NCBI GenBank assembly: GCA_905221605.1
Contig: CAJNDS010000292.1
Location: forward strand, 1-64,000
DNA length: 64,000 nt
Reading direction: 5' to 3'
Source of the DNA: Symbiodinium natans
Lineage: Eukaryota > Sar > Dinophyceae > Suessiales > Symbiodiniaceae
Below the pieces are notes generated by a model that saw only the letters and a program-made list of their open reading frames with translations, was not told the DNA's origin and searched no databases. Below are positions 32,400-44,539 of this stretch, in pieces. The first letter of the stretch is position 1. Each line of letters opens with the position of its first letter. The translations under genes were made by a program, and so were the position numbers.

Positions 32400-34000
32400 T
32401 AGATCTAACCTCCATCCCTCTTGCTAATTGCAGCACATGAGCTGGAAGGACTTCCATCGCGTCTTCACAGCAAGTTGTGTTCAGAAGGCCTCATGACATC
32501 GCGAGTGGCCGGCAGGGCACTTCAGGCATTACTGCCGCGCATCTCATCACTAGATACTCAGCTGCTTTCAGTAAAGTCCGGCTGGCACACCGGGCATGAT
32601 AGCTCAACGACTCCCAGGCGGTCTAGCAACGGAGCTCCCTCTACAAGCCCGCACTGCGCAAACACTCAACTGTTTTCTTGCATCGAGTGCAGGTGGGCGG
32701 CACGTCTCGATGCCGATGCCCATCTGAGAAAAGACACCCAGCAAGAGTCTGCTCTGGAGCTACGGCCGAAAAAGGTAAGACTTCCAAGCTGCTACAAAGC
32801 TCCTTGTAACAGCATGCCGGAGAAGCTCTGGGGCCCGGGCCAGGCATATCTGGCCCAACTCGTCCACAGACATGTTCTTCAGTACCATCATGTCAATCTC
32901 GGGCATGGGCATGTCGGTATGGTCGGTGCTGGTGTGGTCCGAATGGGTCGTGTTCGTCATGTTCGGCTTGTGTGGGGGCTTACGAACGATCAGACCACTG
33001 CGGTTGACGATGTCGGCGAGCTCTTGCGCTGCGTCGCCACAGGTGTCGTAGGCGGGTCTGTCGCAGCGTGACTCTCTGTCGTCCTCCCCGTCCTCCTGCA
33101 GGCAAGAGAAAAGAGAAGTATTGTCTTGTGTCCCATGCCATGTACTTATAAAGCAATTCGTCTGTTTCTTGGTTTGACTACTGCACTTACAGGTCCTCGT
33201 CCCGGGGGCAGTAAGCCGTCTGATTCATGCCAACTTGACTGCAGCTGACCTCAATGTCCAAATCGAGCAGCGCCTCCTGAGGTTACGCGAGCAATGCAAA
33301 AACACAAAAACGCAGGAGTTGATGCTACGCCGGGCCGCTACGCACCTTGGACAAGCAAAAACACTGCGGACTACCTGTGCTCATCGTGCCAATCTTCGCC
33401 CGAAGGGTTTTTTAAGGTTACAGTGCCTCTCACCATCCAATGCAACTGGGGAGCCGGTATGTACTTCCTTGCGTCATGGCAGCAGCCGTAGTTGTTGAAG
33501 CCTTATCACTGAAGCTCCATCAAGAACAGGCATCCGTGTCCTCTACATTGTCCACGACATGCAGCACGCAAAGCTCAAAAAACAACGGTGCTGCATCAGC
33601 GCCAGAACACACAGCACCAAACAAAGAAGCGAATGCCAGCCCTGACCTTCGATCAAGCCTCTTCTGCAACCAAGCTTCACATCTCAATTTCTTGTCCCAA
33701 CTGAGTCAGGGGCAAAGTCGCTTGCTCAGGGGAGCTTGCAGCTTCACTAAACCCAAAGTGTCGATGACATTGCCAAGCACTTGCCCGCAAGCAAAACACG
33801 GCTAACACCGGGCAAGCAGCAATGCAAATCATGTGAGCATCGGAATCGCTCGGAGATGTATGATTCCTGAACTGTCCACGGTGCAAGGACGGCTGCGGAC
33901 TTGGCATAGCAGGCACAAAAGCACTCTTGCTGCCGCGCGCGTGCTTCAGCGTGCGTCTCAAAGCCATATCGCGGGCAGCGGCCGAGCGTCATGCGCTGGT
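32400..34000. other. Unassigned with one exon-like segment
   Basis: The minus strand about 32960-32770 reads MPEIDMMVLKNMSVDELGQI preceded by a Thr/His/Asp-rich run with Asn-X-Thr sites; it may belong to the gene at 31915-32348. Plus 33294-33491 is also open. Nothing else supported. Confidence 0.3.
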
Positions 34001-34039
34001 AAGAATAGTTCAGCTCGTAGATGAGGCCGTTGCAGGCCT

Positions 34040-36050
34040 AAGTTCGGGCTCCATGGGGCCAGAAAACCCGATACACCTCTTCCAACTCGAGAGAGAAAAC
34101 TCCGAATCCACCCCCCAGGCTGTACATGAGCGCATGCAATCCCTCACCGGTCATGATGTGCCTTTCGCTGGTCTCTCCTAACTCCTCCCCACGACTTTGC
34201 GGAAAACCTTTCCGAGCATCCCCGGTTGCCCTGACCCTGCCTCGACAAGCGTGTGGTTGCACTGCTCCTTGGGCCACTTTGAGGTCTGGGGTTGCGGCGA
34301 AGGGGAGGCGAAGGGGGATCCCTCCTCCCCGACCGCGGCTATCGACCCACCGCGCGGCAGACACAGCGAATCCCCAAATGGACCCCCCGGTGCGAAAACC
34401 TGACAAGTTGCACGTCTCGCAAGGCAGTGCTGCAAAGGTCTGCCGTTTGATGACTCATACCCCCGGAAATGTCGATTTCAGGATGCTTGTACTCAATTAA
34501 ACTGCGATTCCAACTAAGATTACAAATCAATGAGAAGTCAGCCGGCTCACGGAAACATCGCTTCCGGTACTAAGCTGGGACTAGTACTTCACCTGCGATC
34601 AAAGGTTACCGAAAACATGAATTCTGCCACTAGACGCTCGATCATAGATTGAGGTAGACATGCTGTACTTACCACTGACGGGACCTTTTGCACTTAGGGC
34701 ATGCACCCAGCAGCTGAGCAGCTGGAACCTCATGCATTGTTGGACATTTCTGACCCTGTTGCCGGCATGCATGGAACCTGCCAAACACGAGGCCCGCAGA
34801 TTTGCGGCGTCCTGTCCTTGTCATCCTTGTCATCCTTGTCATCCTTGTCTCCGTCATCCTTGTCCTTGTCATCGGGCCAGAGTACCTAGCACTCAGCTCT
34901 GAGCGCGTCCGATGGGATGCTTGTGGCACGTGGCAGGTTCACCCTAGGTATCCATCTGCCTGCAACCGTGGTCCCTCGCAATGACAGACAAAGACAGCGA
35001 CGAAAGAAGATCAAATGGAGTGCAGAAGCAAGGTGCAGCGTCACGCACAATCTCCTTTCTGCACTGCCTGATCCGAGTCTGGGGACCAGGCCGAGCAAAC
35101 AGACGGTCGCCAGTAGCCCGCGCTTTTGCAGATTCCGTCGAAGTCGGCCATGGTGCCGTCCCGGGTGGTCTGTCGCAAGCCAGCGTTTATGTCACAAAAA
35201 ACTCGCCCGGTGCCCACGTGCTCCTTTGTAAAGCTGGGTTGAACAATCGACTTGAGCCTATGGCACATGGCCTCCTAAACCCTAAACCCTGAACCCTAAA
35301 CCCGAAACCCTAAACACCACTAAGTGAACCCAAAGCCATGTCCAGGTCGAGTGGCCAGGGACAGTAAGCTTGGACGCTTCTCGCAGCAGTGGGTCTTTGC
35401 AAAGCCTGGAAACAGCAGATGTATTGTCTGGCTGCGCTCCTGATGCCTTTATCAACACTTCAGAGTAGTTACCTAGCTTTTGGTGAATACTCTCCTCGGA
35501 CATGCTGCTCACATCTTGGGCTGTCGGCGAAGACATGAAACTGGACAGAATGCAGAGATGCGCAACGGCCCCCAACAATCCGAGGTGCACGAGTCCACGT
35601 TGACGCTCATCTCAGCTGCGCAGCTCTGAAGCTAAGGTGAGTCTGGAGTTTAGGGCTTAGGGCTCAGGGGGCTTTGCATCAGGCAGTGCAGGAACGCCCC
35701 AGCGGGCTTGCGCAAGTTCCGTAACAGGACTCGGGGGGGGGGGGGTTGAAGAGCCGAGTGCAGGATATCTGCCACCCATGGAGGCTGAGGAGGCCACGAG
35801 ACAAACGAGCTCCAGCTCCATCATTGACGCGCTCGAAACGTTCATCATGCTGAGCATGTGCTCCAGGTCGTGCAGTGGCGGGTTCTTAGCATCAGGGAAT
35901 TGTGGCAGATTTGCAGCTCTTGGACAGCTCAGCTTGCCCCTTGCTCGCTGGCGCTGCTGGTCTAGGCTTACGGTGTCCAGGCAACCGTCTCTATGTGAGT
36001 CAGGGAGCACAGCGACCGCATCTATCCTGCCAGCGCCCCAGAACAGCTTC
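34040..36050 (-). CDS. Putative exon group, unknown protein(s)
   Basis: Minus-strand segments: about 36050-35740 (LPQFPDAKNPPLHDLEHML), 35590-35318 (SMSEESIHQKLGNYSEVLI and LCKDPLLREASKLTV), 35265-35045 (VFCDINAGLRQTTRDGTM), 34890-34780 (Lys-Asp repeats), about 34430-34180 (KWPKEQCNHTLVEAGSGQ), about 34190-34040 (MTGEGLHALMYSLGGGFG, ending at a stop). Order and strand are consistent, but joins are unverified and no family is recognised. Confidence 0.35.
34805..34880. repeat. (GTCATCCTT)n-type trinucleotide-phase repeat
   Basis: Nine-bp unit, about seven copies with variants. Read on minus it gives Lys-Asp-Asp repeats, on plus Val-Ile-Leu. Similar runs occur at 38460-38575 and 42513-42560. 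Confidence 0.8.
35276..35316. repeat. Telomere-like tract (CCCTAAA)n
   Basis: Five units with GAACCCT and CCCGAAA variants, lying between two minus-strand exon-like segments and so probably inside an intron or at a gene end. Confidence 0.9.
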
Positions 36051-37119
36051 ATTTTGACGGATGCTTGTTTTTAAGTCAACCGAAGTGAGTTGTCGGTTGT
36101 CCTCATGGTCGTCGTGATCGTCGCCCTCCTGTGACCGACTGGCCATGCCAGTAGCACCGGCTAGCGTGATGACGTTGCAAAACGGTGAAGGTACACGGTT
36201 CTCACTTTGGCTTGACAGTGGATGCTACGGACGGTTATTGGTACCAATCTGGGATGCAAAAATGCAGTGTGCGCGCGGAGCACACCCCGGCCCCGTCGCA
36301 CAGCGGCGTGTAGTTCTGACCCGGTATATCACAGAGCTCGCGGATATCCACCTTCATCAGCTCCTCCTCAACATGGACTACAATGACTACAACAGCTGCC
36401 TTGCTAGTGGTACATCAGCTCACTTCGAAGGCTTCATCCCAGCTTAGCAGCCGGAATGATCTTCTCCGCTTCATGGCAGCAGCTGTACTCGGAGATGCCT
36501 CTGCCACGAGAGAGGGGGGGCTGCATGATGCTTGCATGGTCAGTACAAAATTCAGGCCAGCAACATGCTTCCACGTCCCGAGCAGCCTCAGCTTCTTCTG
36601 CCCCCCCCCCCCCCCCCCCCCCCCGAAGTTTTGAGGGTTTTGGGGGGGGCTTTGGGGGCTTTGGTCCTCTGCATGTTGCTGTCCATTCTCAGGCTCGGGC
36701 CATGCACCTCGCCTCCATCTCTTGGCTGGACATGTTGGATGCATTGCTCATCACGTTCATGGCAACTGCGTTGGCTATGGAAGCGTTGCACTGCATCACC
36801 CCTGTGCGATTGCACATTGGCCCATCATGGTCTTTCTCGTCCTGAGCAGTATGACCAGCATGCTAGGAAGTCGAACAACTCGCACACGGCACCCAAATCT
36901 GGAGAATTCAAACGAACAGTCACATCCCCGCCTCGCACATTTTGGGGCGCTTGAACGTCGCATTCTCACATATCTCGCCGAAATCGAGCGAATACTGGCT
37001 CTCCTCGGCACACTTGGAGCGGCTCCGATGAGGGCGAACAGCGGGGGTCACGCAAGACGAGACAACTCCATCGGCTCAGGATTCACAGGTTCAGAGACTC
37101 TTCTTTGCCTCCTTTTTTG
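36051..37119. other. Unassigned, with C24 homopolymer
   Basis: C run at 36601-36624. A plus frame about 36660-36845 includes a hydrophobic stretch (WLDMLDALLITFMATALAM) that could be a membrane segment. No gene supported. Confidence 0.4.
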
Positions 37120-37575
37120 CTCTAAACCCGAAACCCGAAACCCTAAGCCCTAAACCCTAAGGCCGAGGAACAAGGGCGTGCAGCTCCCGTGTCTTGCCGC
37201 AGCACATGGACTGGGCGAAGCCTGGACCAAGCTTACCGGGACCACACGTGACAACTTGATTTAGGGTTCAGGGTTCAGGGTTCAGGGTTCAGGGTTCAGG
37301 GTTCAGGGTTCAGGGTTCAGGGTTCAGGGTTTAGGGTTTAGGGTTTAGGGTTTAGGGTTTAGGGCTTAGGGTTTAGGGTTTAGGGTTAGCGTTTAGGGTT
37401 CAACCGCAGCTCCTACTCAAGATCAAAGCCGTGGGCTGGTGCTTCCCAAACCAGACGAACCATCATTGCTTCCAAGAGGCATCCCTCCACCGCAATGCTC
37501 ATCTGGGTAGGGAGAGGGGTTTAGGGTTTAGGGCTTAGGGTTTAGGGTTTAGGGTTTAGGGTTTAGGGTTTAGAG
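37120..37575 (+). repeat. Telomere-like arrays with a TTCAGGG block
   Basis: 37120-37160 is CCCTAAA-type. 37259-37400 has about ten consecutive TTCAGGG units followed by about nine TTTAGGG units and a few variants. 37517-37575 is TTTAGGG. Between them is about 110 bp of ordinary sequence. Confidence 0.97.
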
Positions 37576-37682
37576 TTGGAATTGCTGCTTGAATAAGCCC
37601 CCGAAACCCCTTCAAGCCCTACCTTGCCTCAATTTCTCAACAACGCATGCCCGGAGAGGTTGAGACGATTTAGGTAATCACA

Positions 37683-37745
37683 TGACCCCCAAAATACTCT
37701 ACTCCAAAACGGGTTCAACCCGATTCTCGGAAACCCCCATCTTGG
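37683..37745. mobile_element. MITE-like half copy D
   Basis: GACCCCCAAAATACTCTACTC followed by CGATTCTCGGAAACCCCCAT matches the interior and right end of the family. The left end is missing. Confidence 0.45.
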
Positions 37746-37749
37746 GGAT

Positions 37750-39087
37750 TGAAACCGCATTCGAGAGACTTCTTAGACCCCGAGGCTGAGGTCGGCGCAA
37801 CGCACAGCTTCTGATTGTCCAGTCCCATGCGAGCCCCGGCGGCCAGGTACGCGCTGAGATCGTTGAAGAAGGGATCCTGACCAGACTGGCAGTTACTTTT
37901 ACCAAGCAAAACCATATGAAGCTGCATTGGATCAGTTTTTGTGACTAGCTCCATTAGATTCAGCACCCGAGGCTACACCCACGCTCTTCTGCTGCAAAGA
38001 CGCACACAGAGTGGTCTGGTTGCAATGCTCCTGGGCGGCGTAGGCCAACACAGAACGACAACTGCAGCACGGCAACGACAACAAGGATGGCACAACGGAC
38101 CATGTGGTTCCGCGCGTTCGCAGGCAAGAGCACTGGCAGTGGCAGGCGCAATTCTTGCACAACCGGTTAGACTCACCTTTGCTTGGGATGCATCGAACTA
38201 CATAGACATTCGCTTGAGATGCGTCGATTTACATGGGTTTTTGCATTGGCATGCACCGACGTACACGTAGTACGGGGTTAAGGGGCAGACTTTCGCATGT
38301 GTTGAGGGCTGCGTGTGGCTTCCGGCAGCCGCATACTGATAACAGGCTTTGGAGACCCTCGGATCACCTTGCATCTACTAGGATTGTCGCGCGGAGCTTC
38401 ATCTCAGCCACCGTCGTCAGCCCTTTCCAGGCATGCTTTTGCAGCCAGGGGGCCCCATGATGTGGGGGATGGTCCTCATGATCCTCATCATCCTCGTCAC
38501 GGTGATTTTCATCATCCTCCTTGGAGTCTTCTTTCCCTTCTTCATCACCGTGATCTTCATGATCCTTGGAGTCCATTGCCTCGGCATACGGACTCCCCTA
38601 CCCGGCAACTTGCTCATGGCTCAACCCATAAAGGCACACACACACACACCACGTCGCACTGCAGTTGCTAGCTGATCCTGTAGTGGAGTAGCAGCCATGA
38701 TGCACACAGTCTTGGGTCTGGGTTTTGGAATGGTGGCCTGTTCTGGGTCAAAGAGCCTCAAACCCCCCTTCTTTTTGTTGGGCCACTATTGGGCACGAGA
38801 TGCATGGGAGCAGATCATGCCTTGCGAGTAGTTGTACCCGGCGCTGTGGCAGATTTCAGTGAAGTCCATCTCCCGCAGGTACATCTGAGATGGCTGGCAC
38901 CCGGGCTTTCTAGGATTTTGTGTGGGGCTTAGGATTTAGGGCCTGGGGCTTCGGGTTGTGGAGCACATGGTCGCCGGAGCTACAAAAAAGGTATGCATCC
39001 AGGACACCGGGACACGGTTTCCACCTTCTGTGCAGCATCCGGCCGCTGCGAAGCCTCAGCTAGGGGCCATGTTTGACTGACAGGAGC
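37750..39087. other. Unassigned, with acidic/hydrophobic low-complexity run
   Basis: 38460-38575 is a CATCATCCTC-type low-complexity run. On minus it reads as an Asp/Glu/His-rich stretch (EDDENHRDEDDEDHEDH) followed by WLQKHAWKGLTTVAEMKLRA; on plus it is a run of Ile/Leu/Phe. A (CA)n run lies at 38634-38648. No identified gene. Confidence 0.4.
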
Positions 39088-39205
39088 CCTCAGACGGGAC
39101 TTTACGAAAATGAAGGGGACCCCTAAGACCGACCCCCAAAGAGTAGGATCCCCTTATAAAAAGGACTCCATTAAGGCAGCCCTATAGTCTGAAACCCCAG
39201 ATGCC
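39088..39205. mobile_element. MITE-like element copy E
   Basis: Left end GGGACTTTACGAAAATGAAG, interior GACCCCCAAAGAGTAGGATC and CCTTATAAAAAGGACTCC, right end degenerate (AGTCTGAAACCCC). Confidence 0.55.
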
Positions 39206-39534
39206 TTCGAACCTTAGGATGCTGCGCCAAGCTGTCGGAGCAGGGCTGCCCTGAGGCATGTTGAGACATGCCAGAGACAAGGACGCGACATGTAAGCAAC
39301 CACGGGACGCAACCACTGCATGGCAACACGCAGCAGAGCAAAGGAAAGTGCGGAAAGCTAAGACAACACGGGATGGCACAAGATGCCTGTAGAGATGCTG
39401 CCAGTTTCACATAGTTTGGGCATGCTCCCGAAAAATGCTTTCTGGGGTTGACAAGCAGGCCTCCACAAGCTCAACCAGACATCCTGCCGCCTCCCCGTTT
39501 CAAAGGATTACGAAGAAAGGGGAAGCAAAAGGGC

Positions 39535-42070
39535 TCAACCATCGTCCCCTAGCGGTGCAGTAGAAGAATGATACATGATCCAACGAATGTACATAGCAAC
39601 ACAACGTTTGACGGTGGGTCCTGTGTTCATTGACTTGCAGAATGTTGCTTGCAGAGACATGGTACTACGGGCATAAAAGAGGAAAAATCGACGAGCAGGG
39701 TTTTTTCTCCGTGCCGGTTGCTGGACGGCCGGGGGCTGGGGAGCGACGCAATCTAAGCTCAAGGTCCTGGCCTCGCTATCAGAGCCCATCGGGGCATCTT
39801 GAGACCCAAGGTCTTTGATTTCAAAAACCCCGCGACGACTGCAATGCCAAGTTGCAGGACTCGATGGTAAAGGCGAACTTAGATGTCTTGCAGGCCATGA
39901 CTTTGCCGAGAGAAGGGCCGACATGGATCTACTATGTCTACTCGAGGGCTGGACGTAGCACCAGTCCTTCATCTGGTCCGTGTCGTTGCCTCAAGTGGCA
40001 CACGTCAAAATGAATGCGGAAGACCCAATCTTGCATGCATTCTTTTCAACGCCGCGGTGCCAGTCGTGATGCCAGCCGCCGTGGTGCTCTTGTTGACCAT
40101 GGAGCCCAAAGTTGCCACATAGTGGTTGCAGTCCTTGAGCTTTTCCTCGCAGGTCTCCTTCGAGCTGCCCGAGAAACAAAGGGGGAATGGCGCCATGCGA
40201 GCGATCAACAAGGTATCTACTTGACAGCAACTGCTCTCCGGCCTTGAGCATGTTGCCAACCCTTCTAAAGGGACTGTGACACAACTCCTCTTCTATGCCC
40301 TGGCCCGCAAAGTACAGAACCTTATATGCCCCTGGCCCAGGAAGAACCCCGAAAAACAAGCCCTTGTTTTCGTGGAACAGGTGGGAGAGCCACGTCCTCG
40401 TGGGGATCCTTTGGCGGAAGGCGTGGGTCCTGCACACAGCTGCAGACACTCCCTTGGTCGGCACCGAAGCTGGCGAACCTCCCCGCGCCTCACGGCAAAC
40501 TCCGGTGTAGAGATAGTCTGGTGCTTCGCAGTACTGCGCCGCAGAAAGGTTGTGCATGCTCTCCTTAGTGTGGCTTAGGGGTAGTGAGAGCTGCAAGGCA
40601 GCTTGGGAGCTTCTGGTCTTCGTCTTCGTCCAAAATCTGCTCGCGCTCCTTCTGCTGAGCTGCTACGAATACACAAACACGGCTTACAAGGACTGCAACG
40701 ACTACGACTACCCCATCGACTGCGACTGCTGCTGCTCATGCTTCCTGGCATCGCCGTCGTGAGGTTCTTACTTGCTTGCCATTTTCTCTGCAGTGCAAGA
40801 TAGTGTAAGTGAACCTTCCAAAATGAGCACCTGTGTGACAGGTCAGCTCAACTTGTGCTGAAGTGTGGTTGGGCCAGGGCGCCGGGAAATACCGCCCCGC
40901 GTTTTCGCAGCACCCGGCAGAGAACAGGCCTTACTGTCTGCTTCAACGGGGCCACACTAACAATGCCAATGCCCTGATCGGGCGGGGACTCTAAAGACCC
41001 TTGCAAAAAAGCATGGACAAGTCTCGGCGCATCATATCTGCGGACAGGCTGCATGCTTCCACGCTGTCGAACAACTCAGCTGCACACAACATGTCAGCCG
41101 ACACGGCACACAGTTCTCCCGAACAAGGAATGCTGCTTCTGAGGCGGGCGTGCTCTAAGGTGCTAAGGTGGGAGCTACGCAGTAATATCGGCTTTGATCG
41201 GAGTCCAGGCTCGTCAAGTTGGTGCCTCGGATGACCATGCCGAGCCACGGCATCCTTGCTTCCGGCAACTGCAGCCCGGCGGCCGTTTACGAAGGCGATG
41301 GACATGTCAATCAAGGGCTTGCACATCTCAAGCTTCTTTTCGTCACACATGTCCCAGTCTGCTGGTCCCTGCACAAGGCTTCTTGTGTGAAGAGCTGGCA
41401 CTGGAAAGCCGAGCTCACTACTCCTCGCTCATGCACCAGCAGAAACGCTGGCATCGGTTCTGTATGTCCGACCCATGATATAAGCTTTTAGTTGAACAGA
41501 GCTTAACAAGTCTGATATCTGCGGATTCACCAAATATGCGTACCAAACCACCCACCTACTCCAATGAACTCATGCAGCGCATGCCTCGTGGCAGATCTTG
41601 GCGTATCTATAGCCTCCACAGACGGTGCAGCACCGTTCAGGCCAAGGTCAAAACATGTGCGTTCAGCGCTGCCTCCGCCCTCACACATTTTCCACATGTC
41701 GATGTCATGCTCCGCCACCTGGGTCCACATGTGGAGGGGTGGGGGTTGGGGGGGGGTTGGGGGGGGGGTTCCTTCTCATGATTTGCAGGCATCTGAGATG
41801 GAGGGCAGAGGATGCACTGTTTGAGTCACTGTTTTTGTTTTAGGCAAGTCGGCGGGGTTCATCGTCTCCTCGCCGCAGCAGCTGGTGTTCTTGAAGCCTG
41901 AACTGCCGCGCACTGCTGCTTTACGCCTTTAGGCTTCACGAGGAGCCACCACAGAGCCACCACAACACAAAGCGAAGCCCCATCCGTGGGCCGAGGGGCA
42001 GGTCTCGACTCCAAGACCCATCTTAGTGAGTTGGGTCGGTCACTTTGCTTCACTTTGCTTGGAACATGCA
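39535..42070 (-). CDS. Putative exon group, unknown protein(s)
   Basis: Minus-strand coding-like segments: about 41730-41527 (DIDMWKMCEGGGSAERTCF), 41390-41260 (MCDEKKLEMCKPLIDMSI), 41160-41000 (ELCAVSADMLCAAELFDSV), 40590-40200 (TWLSHLFHENKGLFFGVL and YKVLYFAGQGIEEELCHS), 40230-40005 (ETCEEKLKDCNHYVATLG, ending at a stop), 39970-39535. Several are Cys-rich. All share one strand and sit in order, but no domain is recognised and joins are unverified. Confidence 0.35.
41730..41775 (+). repeat. G-rich tract
   Basis: GGGGTGGGGGTTGGGGGGGG-like sequence of about 45 bp. Confidence 0.9.
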
Positions 42071-42354
42071 ACTGTCGCTTTTGCAGCTGAGGCAGGTTCC
42101 AGGCAGATGGAAGTCATGTCATCGTCGGTGAGGTTCCGCCGGGAAGTTTCATTCAGGAAGGCTTTCAGCTCATGGACTTGCATGGAGCACATATCCTCCT
42201 TGCATCCCTTCTCCTGCACAGATCAGCGTACCAGAGAAGCGACTACGGACATGACTCTGGCTGCCACGAAGACGATGACGACGACGACTGCGACGCCTCT
42301 TCCGAACACACATAGACGGAACTTCTCTGCAAACACATGCACATAGCCTCACAC

Positions 42355-42510
42355 CCCACCCAACCCCCCTCCCCCCAACTCCCCCCCCCCCCCTCCCCCC
42401 CACCCCTCCCCCCCACCCCTCCCCCCCACCCCTCCCCCCCACCCCGTCCCCCCCACCCCCCCCCCCACCCCTCCCCCCACCCCTCCCCCCACCCCCTCCC
42501 CCCCCCGCCG
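42355..42510 (+). repeat. C-rich tract (CCCCACCCCTCC)n
   Basis: About 150 bp almost purely pyrimidine with A interruptions, able in principle to form triplex or i-motif/G-quadruplex. Followed by a (TCGTCC)n-like run (42513-42560). Confidence 0.95.
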
Positions 42511-42654
42511 TCCTTCTCATCCTCGTCATCCTCGTCGTCCTCGTCGTCCTTGTCGCCCTGGCAGGAAACCCTAAATACAAAACCACCACGGCCACGTCAA
42601 TATCATGATGATGCGATGATGTCTTAAGGCTCTAGGGAGTGAGGGGGTTTGCAA

Positions 42655-43515
42655 AGCCTCAGCTAGGCCAGAACCCCTTGCCAAGCCTCCTGGCATGGGT
42701 TCTTGGCATCGGGCACGGTTTTCTGGCAGACCTCGAAGGCCATCTCGTAACCTGCCGCAAGGCTTCGGAGATGCATGCCTCTCACTGCACGCCGGTTCAG
42801 GCTGGGCAGAGATGGAAAGAGGCATGCACCGGCTCACACACACACAATATATATATATATATACCTTGGGAAGCCTGAAGCCCTGCCTGTTGCCCCCCTG
42901 TGGCAGCAGTCCTCGAGCTCCCAGCATTCCACCATATCTGCCAAGAGAGCCAAGCAAAGCTTCGCATTCCGGAGAACAAGGCTTTTCCTTACGTCAAGAA
43001 ACCTTATATGTGTAGCAATACTTTACCAGCTGCGAACCTAAACTGACCTGAACCCTGAAATCCTCTGCTCCTCATTCAGTCGAGTTCGGCTTCGGATCAT
43101 GTCAGATCTACCTAAGGGTGACGCTTCCGGCCTACAAGCTTCTTGCACATATCCTGCGTCCAGAAGTCCTGATGCCAGTCGGGGACGCGGCCGGGGGATG
43201 GATGTGGGAGAGGTGGGAGTATTGACTCGGAGTGGAAGAGTTGGTGCAAGGGCTCCTCTCCGCCGTCCATGGTGACATTGAGCAACTCCGATGGAACGCA
43301 AGCGTCCGCTTTGGCCTGTGGATGTGAAGAGAGCGCCGTGCTCAGCCCAAAAGTGACTACTGCAGCTGCCCCCCGTCCTGCCCTCCACCTGCAACCGTTT
43401 TCGTGCTCACGGAACATGCCCGAGCCCGCCTCGTCACACTCGCCGTCCTGGCTTGACGACCCCCAGGCGCAAAAGCTCAAAACAATTTTGGACTCCGAAG
43501 TTACATGCACTAGGC
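42655..43515 (-). CDS. Gene-family unit 5 (unknown protein)
   Basis: Order on plus: D (42655-42840), A (42865-42975), B (43020-43130), C (43130-43515), a circular permutation of the 14-16 kb units as expected for a piece cut from a tandem array. Minus-strand peptides: VPDAKNPCQEAWQGV in D, ADACVPSELLNVTMD and QDFWTQDMCKKLVGR in C. A short (TA)n run sits between D and A. Unknown product. Confidence 0.45.
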
Positions 43516-44030
43516 TCACTAGGCCTGAGGTTGCAGGCCTGGGGCGAAGGCCCTCGGTTAGCGCAACCCTGAACCAGAAAACAATGAAAGCACACAACCT
43601 AAGGTGGCAGAGGCGCCGGAGGTTCCCTTATAGGGACCCCTTTCATTCACTGTTGCAGGTCCCTTCTTTGCTAAGTTTCCGGATTGTTCCATGGAGAACA
43701 GAGATATTCAGGCGCTGGGAATTGGGTGACCAAGGAGGGACGGCATTTGAAGTTGAACAGAAAAAGGTACTGTAGCCACTGTAGCCCATATGGGCCATAT
43801 GGGTATGGTAGGAAAGAAAAGCAGCAAGAGAAAACTAAAGAAAGACTCCAAGCCACCTCTTGGAACCCAGAAGCCCGAAGTTTGCTAGCTATTCCTAAAG
43901 CCACGCGCAGGATCTCCGCGCCTGCTCGCCTGACGAATTAGTGCCCGTCGAAGAATCCTCCTCGATCGCTAGTAGGGGGGGACAAAAGAGCAACCCTGGC
44001 AACATGGCAACATGGCCAGGCTTCACTTCC
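43516..44030. other. Unassigned
   Basis: Contains a partial motif of the MITE-like family (GGTTCCCTTATAGGGACCCC at 43621-43640). No gene seen. Confidence 0.4.
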
Positions 44031-44035
44031 TGTGT

Positions 44036-44152
44036 TTAGGGCTTAGGGCTTAGGGCTTAGAGCTTCGGGCTTAGGGCTTAGGGCTTCGGGCTTCGGGCTT
44101 AGGGCTTAGGGCTTAGGGCTTCGGGCTTAGGGCTTCGGGCTTAGGGCTTAGA
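44036..44152 (+). repeat. Telomere-variant array (GGGCTTA/GGGCTTC)n
   Basis: About 17 seven-bp units of GGGCTTA or GGGCTTC, a homogenised variant of the telomere-like unit. Confidence 0.95.
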
Positions 44153-44277
44153 AAGCCCGAGCAAACTCAAGCCGAGGCTCTCGAAGCTTCCGCACCTTCA
44201 ATTTGCGTGCCTGAGCGCCGGCGCAACTCTCGCCCCGCGTGCAACGACCGAGAACTGGCAAAACACACATCAAAACA

Positions 44278-44539
44278 CCCTAAACCCTAAACCTTAAACC
44301 CTAAACCCTAAACCCTAAACCCTCAGGCGTTTCCGACTCAGGGCTTCTTCGTTTTTTCGACCTTCGAGTCTATCCGCTGAGAGGGGGGCGCTAGATCGAT
44401 GCTTCTCCGTGACATACTTCGCCAGAGTGGCCACCCGATGCCTCGCCTCCGTGGCAGCTCTCATTTTTCAAGGAACTTAGGATTTAGGGTTCAGGGTTGA
44501 GGGTTGAGGGTTTTGGGTTTAGGGTTTAGGGTTTAGGGA
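44278..44539. repeat. Two opposed telomere-like tracts
   Basis: 44278-44325 is (CCCTAAA)n and 44476-44539 is TTTAGGG/TTGAGGG on the other strand, separated by 150 bp of ordinary sequence. Confidence 0.93.

Noticed and set aside
38433-38675. Plus-strand hydrophobic 'membrane protein' over the CATCATCCTC run
   Set aside because: Low-complexity. The minus-strand acidic reading is equally open, so neither can be asserted.
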